Notes: generated from the sequence alone by a model not told the origin. A stretch of 64,000 bases of DNA from Rattus norvegicus (GCF_036323735.1 NC_086019.1:241408602-241472601); one strand, 5' to 3'. Counted from the first letter of the stretch, positions 12,090-23,780 are shown. Numbers and translations: made by a program.

Positions 12090-13205
12090 AAGTTACACAT
12101 TGAATTCACAGAGATTGAGACAACATACCCAAGACCAACATGGGTTCAGGCCAGACCAAACTCCAGAATGAAGAAGGGAGAGGTGGGCACTAAGTCTCAG
12201 CCCTAGTTAAGGATATAATTGAAGTTATTAGAGGGAGAGTTCATTTTTTCTGAGGGTACAACCCCTGGTGGTAGGTCACCCTTCGGTAAGGTCGTAGACC
12301 CAAGAGCACATGAACAAAATAAACTGCATTTGCTTTTCTTTAATTGAGTTGATATGGAAAGGGGATAGATCTGAGAAGAATGGGGATGGGAGGTGAGTTT
12401 GATCAAAATGTATTGTGTAAACTTCTCAAAAATTGGTAAAAATGAGGTGGTAGAAGGAAAGTCAGGCAATAAAACTACTATAAGAATAACCTGGAGAGAC
12501 CATAGTCAGTGGTTAGGTATAACCCCCTGTTGAAGGATGGGACCACCCACCCATACCAAAAATATTAACCCATAATTGCTCCTGTCTAAAGAAAATGCAG
12601 GGACAAAGAGTAGAGCAGAGACTGAAGGAAAGACCATCCAGAGAATGCTCCACCTGGGGATCCATACCATTTCCAGACACCAAACCCAGACACTATTGTT
12701 GATACCAAGAAGCGCTTGCTCACAGGAGCCTAGTATAGCTGACCCCTGAGAGGCTCTGTCAGAGTCTGACCAATACAGATGCAGATGCTCACAGCCAACC
12801 ATCAGATTGAACACACCTGAATGGAAGAGTTAGGGGAAAGACTAAAAGAGCTGAAGGGGTTTGCAACCCCATAGGAAGAACAATATCAACCAAACAGACC
12901 CCCCCAGAGCTCCCAAGGACTAAACCACCAACCAAAGAGTACACATGGAGGGACCCATGGCTCCAGCTAAATACGTAGCAGAGGAAGGCTTTATCTGGCA
13001 TCATTGGGAGGGGAGGCTCTTGGTCCTGTGAAGATTTGATGCCCCAGCATAGGGGGATGCTAAGGCAATGAGGCAGGAGTGGGTAGGTGGGTGAAGAGCA
13101 CCTCATAGAGGCAGGGGAAGGGAGGAAGGGAGAGGGAGTTTATAGAAGGGAGACCAGGAAGGGGGACAACACTTGACATGTAAATAAATAAAATATCCAA
13201 TACAA
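12090..13205 (+). mobile_element. Two L1/Lx 3' UTR fragments in tandem (plus)
   Basis: From about 12090 to 12480 there is an Lx-like 3' end (AACAAAATAAACTGCATTTG near 12314). From about 12500 to 13205 there is a rat L1 3' UTR containing TTGCAACCCCATAGGAAGAA and GGGTAGGTGGGTGAAGAGCA, ending in GACATGTAAATAAATAAAAT. Minus-strand frames of 102 and 105 codons across it are repeat shadows. Confidence 0.7.
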
Positions 13206-14371
13206 AAGTAACCAACAAAGCACCACGGGCATCAGAAATGAGTAAGGGAGGGAGAGAGCAGGGAGAACGAAATCTTGTTTTATCTTTGTTCTGACATCAC
13301 GGATCACAGATGACCAGCAGGCAAGTCACTCAACAGAAAAGGCTTGGAAGAGGTAGTCTTGTTTTGTATACAGACCAAGATGTACTGAAAAAGTTCAGGG
13401 CACAACGAACATCTTGGAAGAGAAAGTGTTAAGAATAAAGACATTGGATAACAGGGAGGAAGGCTGTGAAACGCTACCTTCTGGACATGACATGCGTCTC
13501 TGCAATCAAGAATTCACAATGTCTGAGGTTGCCTAGGAGGGTCCTGGACAATGCAGAGCCTATGAAGAATCAATCATGCACGTTATACGTAATCATGGGG
13601 CCCTGTTCTTCCCTGAAGAACGAATTGGCTTAGATGGATGAGGGGAGGGTAGGTAATCAATTGTTTTCAGTAGTAGAACCATTGCCTGCTTTCCCACATT
13701 CCAATGGATAGCTCTATTCACACACACATGGGGCTCTGGTTACACTCTAGTTTTGTGGGTCAAAACACACAGCAGAGCAAAAAGACAAACACAAAGCAGA
13801 GCAAGAAAAAAAGACATGTGAAAGGATGACTTTTAGGGAAGAGGGGCAGTTGAGAGAAGAGAGGCAAAAGAGAAAACAGAGCCTATGCCATTCGAACCCA
13901 CTATATACACATGTAAAATTGTCCAAAATAAACTTAGTTTAAAAAATCTAAATTAAAAAATCTAAATGAAAATAAAGAGAAAAATAAAATAGAAAATCCT
14001 ATGCCTTGTATTTCATTCTGTGAGTGCTGTTTCACTTCCAAAGCTTAGTTTAAATCATGCGGAAAGTTACTCTGCCACGACTTAGATTGTAAACCTTTGT
14101 TGAATGCAAATTAAGTGCCCTTGAGTGGCAGTGATGAGAACTTAGTCAAATTGATGGGTATTCAAGTCACACTTTTAATGCCTTTCTGTTTCTTGTTCTT
14201 GGTGACTAAGACATGTGCTCTTCCACAGTGAGACCTGCACTAATGATTAACATTCAATGGTCCTTCTTTTAAAGACTACTGCCACCACCTGCTTGACGTT
14301 ATTTCCTGGGAAATGATTAGCCTGACCTCATTCTTATCCGGTTATTCCTGAGGGTGTCCACATCTCTAAAG
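13206..14371. other. Unique, A-rich intergenic sequence
   Basis: Near 13740-13990 there are A-rich simple stretches (AAAATCTAAATTAAAAAATC type). No gene or known repeat is otherwise seen. Confidence 0.4.

Positions 14372-14424
<53 letters not shown>
14372..14424. repeat. (TG)n microsatellite
   Basis: About 26 consecutive TG units. Confidence 0.95.
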
Positions 14425-14425
<1 letters not shown>

Positions 14426-14574
14426 TATCTGCTGCCTTCTGATCTGGACTTCTAATCTCAGAAAGTGAATAACCAACCAGTCTGGGACTTTTAAGGTATC
14501 TTTCAAATCTGCAATCTAGGATTTCTGGACTCTGTGGAAACTATGAAATGTCTTCCTGCCACAACGTTGTCAAC

Positions 14575-15005
14575 TTGCCTTATCAAGGAATTAATGCATT
14601 TTATACATACCATCCTGACTCCTCAAACATAGACTGCATAACACCTTTGGTGTGTGGTCCTTTGAGATGGTTCCCATAGTTTGGGGCATCCAAATACTTG
14701 TTCCATAGTTGATCTTGCTTAGGGGATGTGGCTTTGTTGGAAGAGGGTCACCTTCCTCCTCCAAAAGGCAGGCTTTGAGGTATAAACACTCCCACTGTTT
14801 GGAGTTTGCATCCGGCTTGTGGTCGCCTGTGTGAGCTCTCAGCTGCGCTTTAGCTGCCATGCCTCTCCTCTGTCACATTTTCCTGCCATGGCGGTGAGGA
14901 AATCATCCATCTGGAACCCCAAGCCCAAATAAAGCCTTCCTTCCTTAAGTTGTCTCAGTCACGATGTTTATTGTGGCAATAGAAAAGAACCTCAGAGGAC
15001 AGAGT
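14575..15005 (+). mobile_element. URR1-like rodent repeat, copy 1
   Basis: The phrases TTCCTGCCATGGCGGTGAGG and AAGCCCAAATAAAGCCTTCC, with the terminal TGTTTATTGTGGCAATAGAA, match the end of the abundant rodent repeat whose opposite end is seen at 2370 and 40440. The family assignment is from memory. Confidence 0.45.
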
Positions 15006-15479
15006 AATAGAAAAAATTTACCCTACGATTTTAGATATTCCTTTTTAGGTATTTATTAGTGACAATTATTAAACTTAATGCATTATGTTTTTAATAAAGT
15101 ACGGAAAAAGAAAATAAGCAAAAAAATGTTTAAGGGGAAACATATTTGAGGCTTCACTTAAAGAAGTTCTGTTCTTATGAATATTTTTAAAAATCATTGC
15201 ATGCAAGCCAATGTTTGTTTTAAAAGATGTGGATGGAGAGGAGGGAGAAGAGCAGGACGGGACTGAATAAATTTTTTGTTTGGCTCCCAAGGAAGGGTTG
15301 ACAAAAGACACCTGCGGGAGGCCTGAGTTGACAGGTTATGGATAGAACTTTATATTTTTCATTGTTCTCTGGTGCTTGAAATCTTATCACGTGCATGCAT
15401 CGCTCTTGTAAAATAATAGTTGTTATGATGGAAGATAAATCCATTCCTTCTCCTTTTTAATCCCATCTCCAGTTGCCTT

Positions 15480-15945
15480 GAATCAAGCTTGGTGTCTCTC
15501 TTCTATAACAACTTTGTAACAATTTCTAAAGAAGGGTTTCCATCTACAGAGGGATGTCTGTGTGCCAGGAATGTGGTGTGCATAGTAAATACTGTGTCCC
15601 TGGGTCTTCGTACATTCTAGGAGTAGGCACTGATAGTCTGTGTTGCTCATGGAATGGAAACTGTCCTCCCTAGGCTGGTATATCCGAGTGCTTGTTCCCT
15701 GGCACAGAGCAGCCTTGCTGGAAGCATGCTGGAGGCCAAGCTTTGAAGGTCTACAGTCCCATCTCACTTGACCTTTGAGTTCTCTTTCCTGGGTATGGCT
15801 AGAGGTGTGATCCCTCAGCTTACTGCCCTCATACCTGTTACCATGCCTCCCTTGCCATTGCAGACTCTTCTTCAAGGACAATAAGCCAAAATAAACTCCT
15901 TCAATAAGTCGTCATATTTTGTCATGGTAACAAAAAGAGTTACTA
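15480..15945 (+). mobile_element. URR1-like rodent repeat, copy 2
   Basis: It shares the terminal layout of the copy at 14575-15005: AATAAGCCAAAATAAACTCC, then GTCATGGTAACAAAAAGAGT. It is more diverged, in the same orientation and about 0.9 kb away. Confidence 0.4.
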
Positions 15946-15949
15946 ATAC

Positions 15950-16050
15950 ATTCGTTTTGCAGGTGAGGGTATTGAGCCCTAGAACACTCCTGCCTGTCAC
16001 ACAGTGAATAAGCAGTGGAACCAGGCCTGGGATGAAGGCAGCATTGCCCC
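15950..16050 (-). mobile_element. MIR SINE (antisense)
   Basis: GCAGGTGAGGGTATTGAGCC followed by CACACAGTGAATAAGCAGTG is the complement of a MIR core and flank. Confidence 0.5.
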
Positions 16051-16889
16051 TATTCTCCACCACAGGTTTTCATCTTGCACCTACACAGACACATTTTCCC
16101 TTTGTTTAAAATCTATGCAGTATACAGGCCACAACCTCTATTGCCCAAGTCTAATTCTCAATATGTTCATCCTTCTCTTCATTGTGTATCAACATACCTA
16201 GCAAGCCCTAATATTTTCCACGTGGCCTCCCGCCACCCCTGTAACATGTGAAGGTGGGCACCATCCTGAAGAGAATAGCTTGTGAAGTGGTAAGATAAGC
16301 ACTGACCGTTGGGTCCCCAACCCAGGTCCTGGATGCCTTGCAACAAACAAGTACCTTAAAGTTCCTCTAGAACATGTTTGGGGCTCTGAGCTTCCTACCA
16401 CCTTTTCAGTATATCAAGTTTGCTCATCTTTCTACAGCTGTCTTTCTCCCGCTAGGTATCAGTTGTGCTTTGTGAACCCACCTTCACAATTTGGGCTGAA
16501 TGCCTCTGTTGCCTTGGGATCCCCTAAGTGCTTGTTGCTGTCTTCCTGGTGGAGCTTACTTCATTGGACTGGCTGAACTTGCTTCTCGGACATGTTTGCA
16601 GACAACTGTTACCTCTTCTAGAACAGGACTGTGAAATGTGATCACGGCCTGAGGACAAAGCTGAGAGGGACTGGTGATGGAGAATGAAGAACGAGAAGTA
16701 GCTGGAAAAAGACATAACTAAGACAAACTGTGTCTCCTCTGCTTTCAGAATTCATGGGGCATCGAACCAATATGTATTGAGAGACAAGTGTCACTCATGG
16801 AGAGGAGACAATTAGTGAAGAGAACAAGACTGGTTGTGTGTGTCTGAGGAAAAGAGGGAGAAAAGAAAACAGGAAGAAAAAACAAAGTA
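16051..16889. other. Unique intergenic sequence
   Basis: No gene, repeat family or motif that I can name. Confidence 0.4.
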
Positions 16890-17225
16890 TATATTTAGTT
16901 AAAGCATATGTGTGTGTTTAGATATGGTTGATGTGTATGTGAAGGCACACACCTATATATAGCATGGTTTATCTATGCATGCATATGTATATTCATATAT
17001 AACAAATTTATCATAACCACAATGTATTTAATATAGTACATATATACATACACAGTATACACATGCATGCATTTATACACATGTAATCATATGGAGGCAG
17101 CTGTATAATTTGTGTGTATAATACTTGCATGCATATTGATATACAGTATTATATATCTGGTAGATATACACATAAAATAGTGTGGATATATATGTATATG
17201 TACTGTAATGCAATTAATAGGAAAT
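16890..17225. repeat. AT-rich region with TATGCATG/ATATAC simple sequence
   Basis: An alternating purine-pyrimidine, low-complexity stretch with many ATATAT, GCATGC and ACATAC pieces. It is probably a degenerate (CA/TA)n microsatellite. Confidence 0.6.
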
Positions 17226-17284
17226 TTTCAGGATTATTAGGAGGTGGTAGGAAGAACATTTGTTGCATACAACAAAAATATTTT

Positions 17285-17458
17285 TAGATTCACTCATTTA
17301 TTTTATGTATATGAGTACTCCATATGCATGTACACCTGCATGACAAAAGAGGACATCATCCCAGTAGAGATGGTAGTGAATCACTATGTGTTTGCTGGGA
17401 ATTGAACTCAGGACCTCTGGAAGTGCTGTTACCTGCTAAGCTATCTGTCTAGTCCTGC
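17285..17458 (-). mobile_element. B3-type SINE (minus)
   Basis: The plus strand reads GGGAATTGAACTCAGGACCT, CTGGAAGTGCTGTTACCTGC and GCTATCTGTCTAGTCC, the complement of a diverged B3/B2 head. The opposite end has the ACATGTACACCTGCATGACA-like B3 body. Confidence 0.65.
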
Positions 17459-17617
17459 AATACAGATTTTTAAGATTAAAAGCCCAAGAGCCTGTGGCTT
17501 CGTATCTTCTTGTGGTGAGCCACTAAAAAGAAAAGAAAAAGCCAGAAAATTAGGAAGTAAATATTTTAGGGCAGCCTCACTAATGCCAAGTTAAGATAAA
17601 CATTAAGAAAGAAAGAG

Positions 17618-17738
17618 TAGGGGATTTAGCTCAGTGGTAGAGCGCTTGCCTAGGAAGCGCAAGGCCCTGGGTTCAGTCCCCAGCTCCGAAAAAAAAAGAA
17701 AAGAAAAGAAAAAAAAGAAAAGAAAGAAAGAAAGAAAG

Positions 17739-17783
<45 letters not shown>
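17618..17783 (+). mobile_element. Young ID element with A-rich tail and (CA)n
   Basis: A near-consensus rat ID: GGGATTTAGCTCAGTGGTAG (A box) and GGGTTCAGTCCCCAGCTCCG (B box), then a long A/G-rich tail (17694-17740) running into about 21 CA units at 17741-17783. It is derived from BC1/tRNA-Ala, so the tRNA-like boxes do not mean a tRNA gene. Confidence 0.93.
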
Positions 17784-17785
<2 letters not shown>

Positions 17786-19440
17786 ACAATAAATAAACCC
17801 AACTATGGAGATGAGAAACCATAAAAAACCAACGCTTATTTTACTCCTACTTGGAAAAAGATACGAAAACTATGAGGGACCAGTCCTCTATTCTAATGTG
17901 AGGAGCTGCTGAGGGGGAGAAGTATTCGATATCTCTTATGGTGGTGTTTCAAAGAGCAAGTGAAATAAAATGTGAAAAAGCATACAGACGTGACCTGTTA
18001 GCCTTTGCCATCTGGCCTTTCACCTATCTGAATGAAGTCTCCCATCCTCCTGAACAAGGCATTCGCTGCTGACTTGAGAGTCAGAGAAAGTGTTTCTAAA
18101 TCCAGCACTTTCCATGTGTCCGATTGCCTCATCCCACTTCCCTCATAGGGCAAAGTGACATGAAACATTGTTACCAACTCTGACCTTGAGCTGACATAAA
18201 TTGTTATTATACCGGTTAGTTGACTTTGGGTGCCTAGAGCTCCTCACGGTAATGACAGCTGCACTCAGTATTCCACATCTGTCTGATCATTATCTTCTTT
18301 TGCCACTCACTGTGTACATGACCGAGGTAATAGAGCATGTCTAGCGCAGGGCTTCCTCCTTGGATCCCTCTTCCTCTTTCTGGAAAGTTCCTGTTTTATA
18401 AATAAGTAAGATCTTTATGTTCCAGCCTGATACAGTTTCAGACAAAGGAGGTGGTGACTTGGTTCAGAAGCGGGGAAAACACCTCTTAACAATCAGCAGA
18501 CACCAGATACCACAGCTGCATCACAGAAAAGATTTAAAGATAATTGCCAGGAATCTCCTTGACAGACAGTGGAGAGCAGATCCTTAGATAGTTCTTCAAA
18601 ACTCCTAAATAAGAACATTTAGGTTCATCTCTGATGACCCCACAATGATATGCAAAGTTAAAGACTTCTGACATCTTCCTTTGTAACGTTAGCCTTTGTG
18701 ATCTAGACACTCAATTTAACAATAAAGTAAGCTGCCAGTAGCTCAGCTGTTTGATGGCAACCTCTGTATGGCCAAGAACTTTTATTACTGACCATCCCAG
18801 CTGCCTCTTCTTTTTGCCAGGATATGGATTTTTCACCTGCGATTTTCATACTATCTCCTTTTACAGAAAACAAAGCAGGAAGCTTAAGACTGGAGGTTAC
18901 TCTCACCTTCGGTTAAGAACAGGGATCTCCTTTGCATTTGTGTCTTCATTAAGAAAATAAACTATACAAAAACCCCAGGCTGCAGGGACAGTCTTTTAGG
19001 GGTCAGTGGTACTAGCTAAGAATGGACACTGCCTTAAAATGGAGCTTAATGTATCATCCTCCCTAGTGCACTGACTTGGTTTATCAAGGTGTTGCTCTGA
19101 TGTTCTAACTCTAAATTGCCCTACACATAACACTGCAATCCAGCAATGCAGTGACTGACGTTAATCCTCTAGAAAAGTAATAAACAGAGTATGTAAATTT
19201 TTCATATGTTTCTTATGTCAAAACCAGACAAAAAGCATTCTGAATTAAAGCAGTTAGGTAGCCCCTAGCCTTCTTCCCTGTATTATAACCGCCCCCACCC
19301 CACCCACCCTTGTCCCCCACCAACACCTACCACCAAATTCCTCTTGCAGGACTGGTAGATGCTTCAAAATCACTGAGCACTCCACACACACACACACAGT
19401 TTCTTTTTAGTTTTTATCCAGCGGGTCCATCAGGAGTCAA
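17784..19440. other. Unique sequence downstream of Ch25h
   Basis: This block looks single-copy, with no recognisable SINE or L1. A short CA run lies at 19383-19399. No exon or ORF is convincing. Its position 3' of Ch25h and its lack of repeats make it a reasonable place for regulatory DNA, but I see no specific motif proof. Confidence 0.4.
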
Positions 19441-19444
19441 CACT

Positions 19445-19863
19445 TGTTTAGTTCATGTTCTTTTTATTTTTAAAATACGAATAAAAATTCTTTCAATATA
19501 AATATATCATTTTGCTCAAAAATAGAAAAAATATACTATAATCTTGATCACTGCCCAGCAGGAACAAATTTGATTATTTTAAAGAGTCAGACATCAGGTC
19601 TTCCATCAACATGCGTGATTAGCCCTGTTCCAGTGCAGTTTCATACATAGGAAAGTCTTGGTTCTACAAACAAACCATTCTAGAGAATGTCTAACTTGTG
19701 TCCTGAAGTCAAGGACACTGGGACGAGTTGGAATTTGACATCAAGACCACAATTAAATTCATATATAAACATTATATAAATTACTTTGTCGGGCTGCAGA
19801 AACACATTAGATTTTATAGCAGTGTTCATCACTTAAAAATGTACTAACTTCTGAAAAAATAAC
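19445..19863 (-). other. Ch25h: Ch25h 3' UTR with poly(A) signal
   Basis: An AATAAA lies on the minus strand at 19463-19468, about 400 nt after the stop codon, followed by GT-containing sequence, so cleavage near 19450 is likely. Three ATTTA pentamers (minus strand; plus 19499-19503, 19754-19758, 19777-19781) make it AU-rich, which fits an unstable inducible message. The exact end is inferred from the hexamer. Confidence 0.6.
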
Positions 19864-20760
19864 TCAAGTCTGTTTCTTCTTCTGGTTCAAGTGTACAGTA
19901 CATTGCTCTCCGGAGTCCAAGCAGCTCTCACTGCCGGCACACAGGCGCTTCGAGTGGGGTGCGCAACGCAGGGTCCCCAGCATTTTGTCCCAGTGTGTGA
20001 AGTACGGAGCAAAGTTGCAGTTAAACTGAGAGTGATGCAGGTCGTGGTGAGCCACGCCCCCGTACCAGCCAAACGGCACAAGTCTGTGAGTGGACCACGG
20101 AAAGTCGTAACCTGAGTGGTCCTCCACCGACAGCCAGATGTTAACCACGTGAAAGACGAGGATGGTGAGTGGGTGACACTGAAGCATCGCGACGTTCAGC
20201 ACATCGAAGAAGGTCAGAGAAAGCAGCTCCCAGACGCTCATGTATTGGGTAGCCAACGCGAAGGAGGACGAGTTCTGGTGATGCACCTTGTGGAAGGTGC
20301 GGTACAGCCAGGGCACCTTATGGTGCAGCAGATGCCACGCGAAGATCTCGGTGTCGAAGAGCAGCAGGCAGATCAGGACGTGACTCAGGAGCTGGGAGAG
20401 CTCGGGGGCCTCCCGCGGCAGCAGCGCGGGGCTGCGCGCCCAGTGCATCAGCGTCACTGGGAACACGAACACCAGGTGCTGGTAGAGTGTCAGCCCCAGG
20501 CAGGGCAGAAGCTGCCTTACGGACGGCGAGAAGTCCGGGTGGATCTTGTAGCGTCTCAAGATGGGCACCCAGGGACAGAGGACATCTAGCACCACGAACG
20601 GTAGGCAGAAGCCCAGGTAAGTGAAGATAGAAAAGATGACTGGGAAGAAGGGTGAGCGCGCGGACGCCTCTCCCGTCCTTATGCTGTCCCAGAGAGGCTG
20701 CAGGAGCAGCTGGTTGGAACAACCAAGGTCTTGGAGCTCCGAAACGTTGTGGCAGGCCAT
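19864..20760 (-). CDS. Ch25h: Cholesterol 25-hydroxylase (single exon)
   Basis: A 298-residue member of the fatty-acid-hydroxylase (di-iron) superfamily that converts cholesterol to 25-hydroxycholesterol in the ER membrane. The product represses SREBP processing, acts as an LXR ligand and is part of antiviral interferon responses. Three histidine clusters are intact: HLLHH at residues 143-147, HKVHH at 157-161 and HHDLHH at 238-243. Hydrophobic membrane segments lie near 38-61, 84-107, 121-145 and 198-214. The C terminus ends KKQT, a KKxx ER-retrieval signal. Sequons occur at Asn5 and Asn163. I chose the ATG at 20760: it has A at -3 and G at +4 and gives 298 residues, the length I recall for the mouse protein. 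The open frame extends six codons upstream, but only to a GTG at 20778. The gene is intronless, as expected for the family. It lies about 8 kb downstream of Lipa on the same strand. Confidence 0.97.
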   Translation of the reverse strand: MACHNVSELQDLGCSNQLLLQPLWDSIRTGEASARSPFFPVIFSIFTYLGFCLPFVVLDVLCPWVPILRRYKIHPDFSPSVRQLLPCLGLTLYQHLVFVFPVTLMHWARSPALLPREAPELSQLLSHVLICLLLFDTEIFAWHLLHHKVPWLYRTFHKVHHQNSSSFALATQYMSVWELLSLTFFDVLNVAMLQCHPLTILVFHVVNIWLSVEDHSGYDFPWSTHRLVPFGWYGGVAHHDLHHSQFNCNFAPYFTHWDKMLGTLRCAPHSKRLCAGSESCLDSGEQCTVHLNQKKKQT

Positions 20761-20880
20761 GCTGAGACTGTGTCCCACAGTGGCTGTCTCCCCAGTCCCA
20801 CCGACTTTTCTAAGGACTGCGGCCCCGCCCCCGGTGACGTCAGCATTCCTTCCCTCCCTTCCCTGCTACAGAATTTTGCT
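20761..20880 (-). promoter_or_regulatory. Ch25h: Ch25h proximal promoter with CRE and GC box
   Basis: A perfect palindromic CRE (TGACGTCA) lies at 20835-20842, about 75 bp upstream of the start codon. A GC box (GGCCCCGCCCCC, plus strand) lies at 20821-20832. No clear TATA box is seen. The CRE fits ATF/CREB-family control, and ATF3 is a reported regulator of Ch25h in macrophages. The transcription start itself is not determined. Confidence 0.65.
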
Positions 20881-22167
20881 TAAATGACCGAATTATGCCT
20901 TTGGTTCCGGTCTATGTCCTGGTTCATAGCTGCATCACATTTCCCCTTAATGCATGCCGCGCTCCTTAAAACCGGTCCCCAGACATAAAGAACTGTTTGC
21001 TCGCTTTTCAGAGACAGGAGCCAGCGTTTGATTCTGCCTTGAGACAATTCACCCGCTGTCACCACTACAAACTAATGGGTTCATCACCCTCAGAAAGTGC
21101 TGTTTCTCAACCAAAGCAGAATTCCCTGAGTTTTAAAATATCTGCGTTTGGCTGTGTAAAGACTTATTCTACATCTTGGAGTTCTCTGAGTGCGTGCACC
21201 TCACCCCACAGTGCTGGTACTGAGTGCGTTGCAAATAGGGATTGGGTCCCTTACGGAGAGGGAACTTGGCATCCTCCTAAAAGGAGCAGTCAGGCTCGCA
21301 GCCTTTTGGCGCGGACGCCTCTCTTAAAAGCCCGCGGTGTCCATGGGGCAGCACTGCCAGCCTTTGCCCTGGGGTGGAAAACGAGGATGTTGGGTTTACC
21401 ACCCACAAAGGGTCACTCCATTGGGCCAAACCTCAAAGGCTGGTGGAGGGAATGATCTATGCACTCCCATAGGCTCCCGGGAGACGGTCCATCTTCCCTG
21501 CCTCAACTCCTGGACACCCTCTCAGGCACCAGGACTGAGTAGCCAGGGCTGAGCACAGGAGGTCAGTACTGTAGCCAGGGAGAGTCCCCTAGAGAGCCCA
21601 GCACAGAAATCAGTCCCGTGTGACCCACACGTGGCACACAGGGGACTCCAGAGGAAAGCCAGGGGCCGTTCTCCCATTGTTTCCTTCTTGTATTTGTGTC
21701 TGTACAGCTTTTCATCTCTGCTGGAAGCTGACATAGTCTTATGCAAGCTTGTGTTTCTCTTGTTCTTTTCCAAGGCAAACAATGAAAGAGTGGCTTTAGA
21801 GGCTTGCTGGGAGCCCTGAAAACAAAAAGGGGGAGGTGGACTGTAACTTCTGCTTGCTCCCTGCCAGGCACAAGCCAAGACTGTTACTTGTGATTCACAA
21901 TCATCAAGAGCTGGCTCCCACATTTGTCAGGAAGGAGGCAGTGACCCCATCACTGTGGTTCCACAGCTCTCCATCTAAGGGCTTAGCACATACAACCAAA
22001 GGAAATAAGACACGATCATTTTAACTTTGTACTTCACAGGTTACCACTAAGATAAATTCAAATAAGACGGGTTTTTTTTTGCATGAAGAAGAGATAAAAT
22101 GATATATTATAAGGTATAAACACGTATTATAAAAATATGGAACAATAAATGAGTCTGACATATACCC

Positions 22168-22170
<3 letters not shown>
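20881..22170. other. Unique sequence upstream of Ch25h
   Basis: No recognisable repeat through most of this block, which likely holds distal Ch25h promoter elements. Overlapping frames up to 152 codons on both strands show no domain and are taken as chance. Confidence 0.4.

Positions 22171-22207
<37 letters not shown>
22171..22207. repeat. (GT)n microsatellite
   Basis: About 18 GT units. Confidence 0.95.
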
Positions 22208-22209
<2 letters not shown>

Positions 22210-22344
22210 AATAAACAGGTTCATTTTATATAGAGAAAACATACATACACGATAGGTAAGTTCATAATATTCAGGCTTCTTCATTCATTCATTCTCCAGG
22301 GCCCCTAAACTGTAGCTTTTAGCTGTATAGCAGCTTCAAAAAAA

Positions 22345-22500
22345 AGAAAAAAAAATAATTTTATAAGAATTATTACAGCCATTATGGAAACCAGCATGAG
22401 GTTGTCGCAAAATAAAACTACCATGTAGCCCAGCTATGTACTCCTGACCACACACTAAAGGATTCCAATCCTATTGGAAAAAAAAACAAAAAAACAAAAA
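22345..22500 (+). mobile_element. Degenerate L1 ORF2 fragment with A-rich end
   Basis: The phrases CAGCCATTATGGAAACCAGC and AAAACTACCATGTAGCCCAG correspond to the L1 ORF2 C-terminal region. An A-rich CAAAAAAAC run follows. All frames are broken. Confidence 0.6.
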
Positions 22501-23214
22501 AAACAAAACCTCAAAGTGCTAGAATGAGCATGAAAAAGGATTTGATAGGAACATGAAATCACTCAAGTGGAGTTTAGCTAAAGGAGTGCTTGCGGACTTC
22601 AAAACACCCTAGAGACAGTCTGCTAACCAGACCTGCTAGAGATGAGGGAAGTTTAGGATACTAGAATATAAATGTTTACTTACCAGGATTGGCCAGCCAT
22701 TAGCCTCTGGCTCCCATGCCAAAGGAAGAAGCTGGCTAATTAACGACTAAGCAGTGATTCCCATCCCAAAGGCATACCTGCGTGGTGGGTAATGTCAGGG
22801 TACAACTACCTACGTCCCCTGTGCTCTCATCAAGAAAAGCAGAGTTCTGTCAGGTGGACAAGATGACTGTGGGTAAGAACTACTTGAAAAAGAACAAGAG
22901 TGGCGGACTTTAAGTCACTCTGACAATCTATAATGTCTTTGCGGTGTAAATTCCCAATCTGCCTAAGCAGCTAGACCTGTACTTTCCTGTCTGTGCTTAA
23001 ATTGTTCACAGTGTAGCCTGGGGCCAGACTTGAGAGAGATTTAAGCATGACAGTGCGTGTAAAAAGCATATGCCTATATGTATATGTGTAAGGTATGGAA
23101 GCTAACAAAATGTCCTACTGGAGCCTAGCTCTTGCTTGGGTGTGAGTCCCGCCAGACACATGCTGTAGAAGTTCTGCCTTCATTTCTAAGTACATGGAGT
23201 GATATTTCAATAGG
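22501..23214. other. Sequence between two L1 pieces
   Basis: Not recognised. Because L1 ORF2 text stops before it and resumes after it, it may be an insertion that split one L1 copy. Confidence 0.3.
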
Positions 23215-23700
23215 AAGGTACATTATTTTTCTAACACTACCACAGCAATCCATGTGTGCTCCTGTTCATTACTGCCCTATTCACCATAGCACAGAAACGA
23301 AACCATGCTCGATGCCCATCAACAGATGAACTTATGATGAAGATGTGATACAGACACGCAACGGAAAGGAAAATTAAACTTTGGGATTTACAGGAGTACG
23401 GATAGACCTGCAAACTACAACCTTAAACAAGGCAATACCGACTTTTTGCTCAGCTACAGGTCCTAATTTGTAATGTGCACGTGCATAAATGGGGGTAAAC
23501 GAAGGTGTCGTCTAAAAACCTAGAAAGGGGTTCTAAAGGCTAGAAGGGGGTTAAAAAAGAGGTGCTGGGGGGAGTGGAGGGCAAGAGGACATGTGTGATA
23601 TAAAAACAGAAAAGAGACTGGGGGGAGCTACAAGGGAGACTCAGGGGAGGTAAGGAAATGGGTGAGATGAAAAGAGAGACGCTACTAAAGCATACTTTGT
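23215..23700 (+). mobile_element. Degenerate L1 ORF2/3' fragment
   Basis: GATGCCCATCAACAGATGAA and the preceding TTCACCATAGCACAGAAACG are classic L1 ORF2 C-terminal text. Decayed 3' UTR follows. It is probably the continuation of the piece at 22345-22500. Confidence 0.6.
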
Positions 23701-23780
23701 CAGAAAGCACCACAATAGTATCTAATGCCTGGTAATATTTTAAAGAAAAGACTATAAACTCATTAAAGTCCTCAAAAACG

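Noticed and set aside
12506..13106. Minus-strand frames of about 100 codons
   Set aside because: They lie antisense across an L1 3' UTR present in several copies in this window.
17618..17700. tRNA gene
   Set aside because: The A and B boxes belong to an ID SINE with an A-rich tail. There is no complete tRNA cloverleaf, and the same element recurs seven times.
20116..20589. 157-codon plus-strand frame antisense to Ch25h
   Set aside because: It is a shadow of the GC-rich Ch25h coding sequence and has no domain of its own.
20761..20778. Extension of the Ch25h frame to 304 codons
   Set aside because: The upstream start is a GTG, not an ATG. The ATG at 20760 has a strong context and gives 298 residues, the length I recall for the mouse protein.
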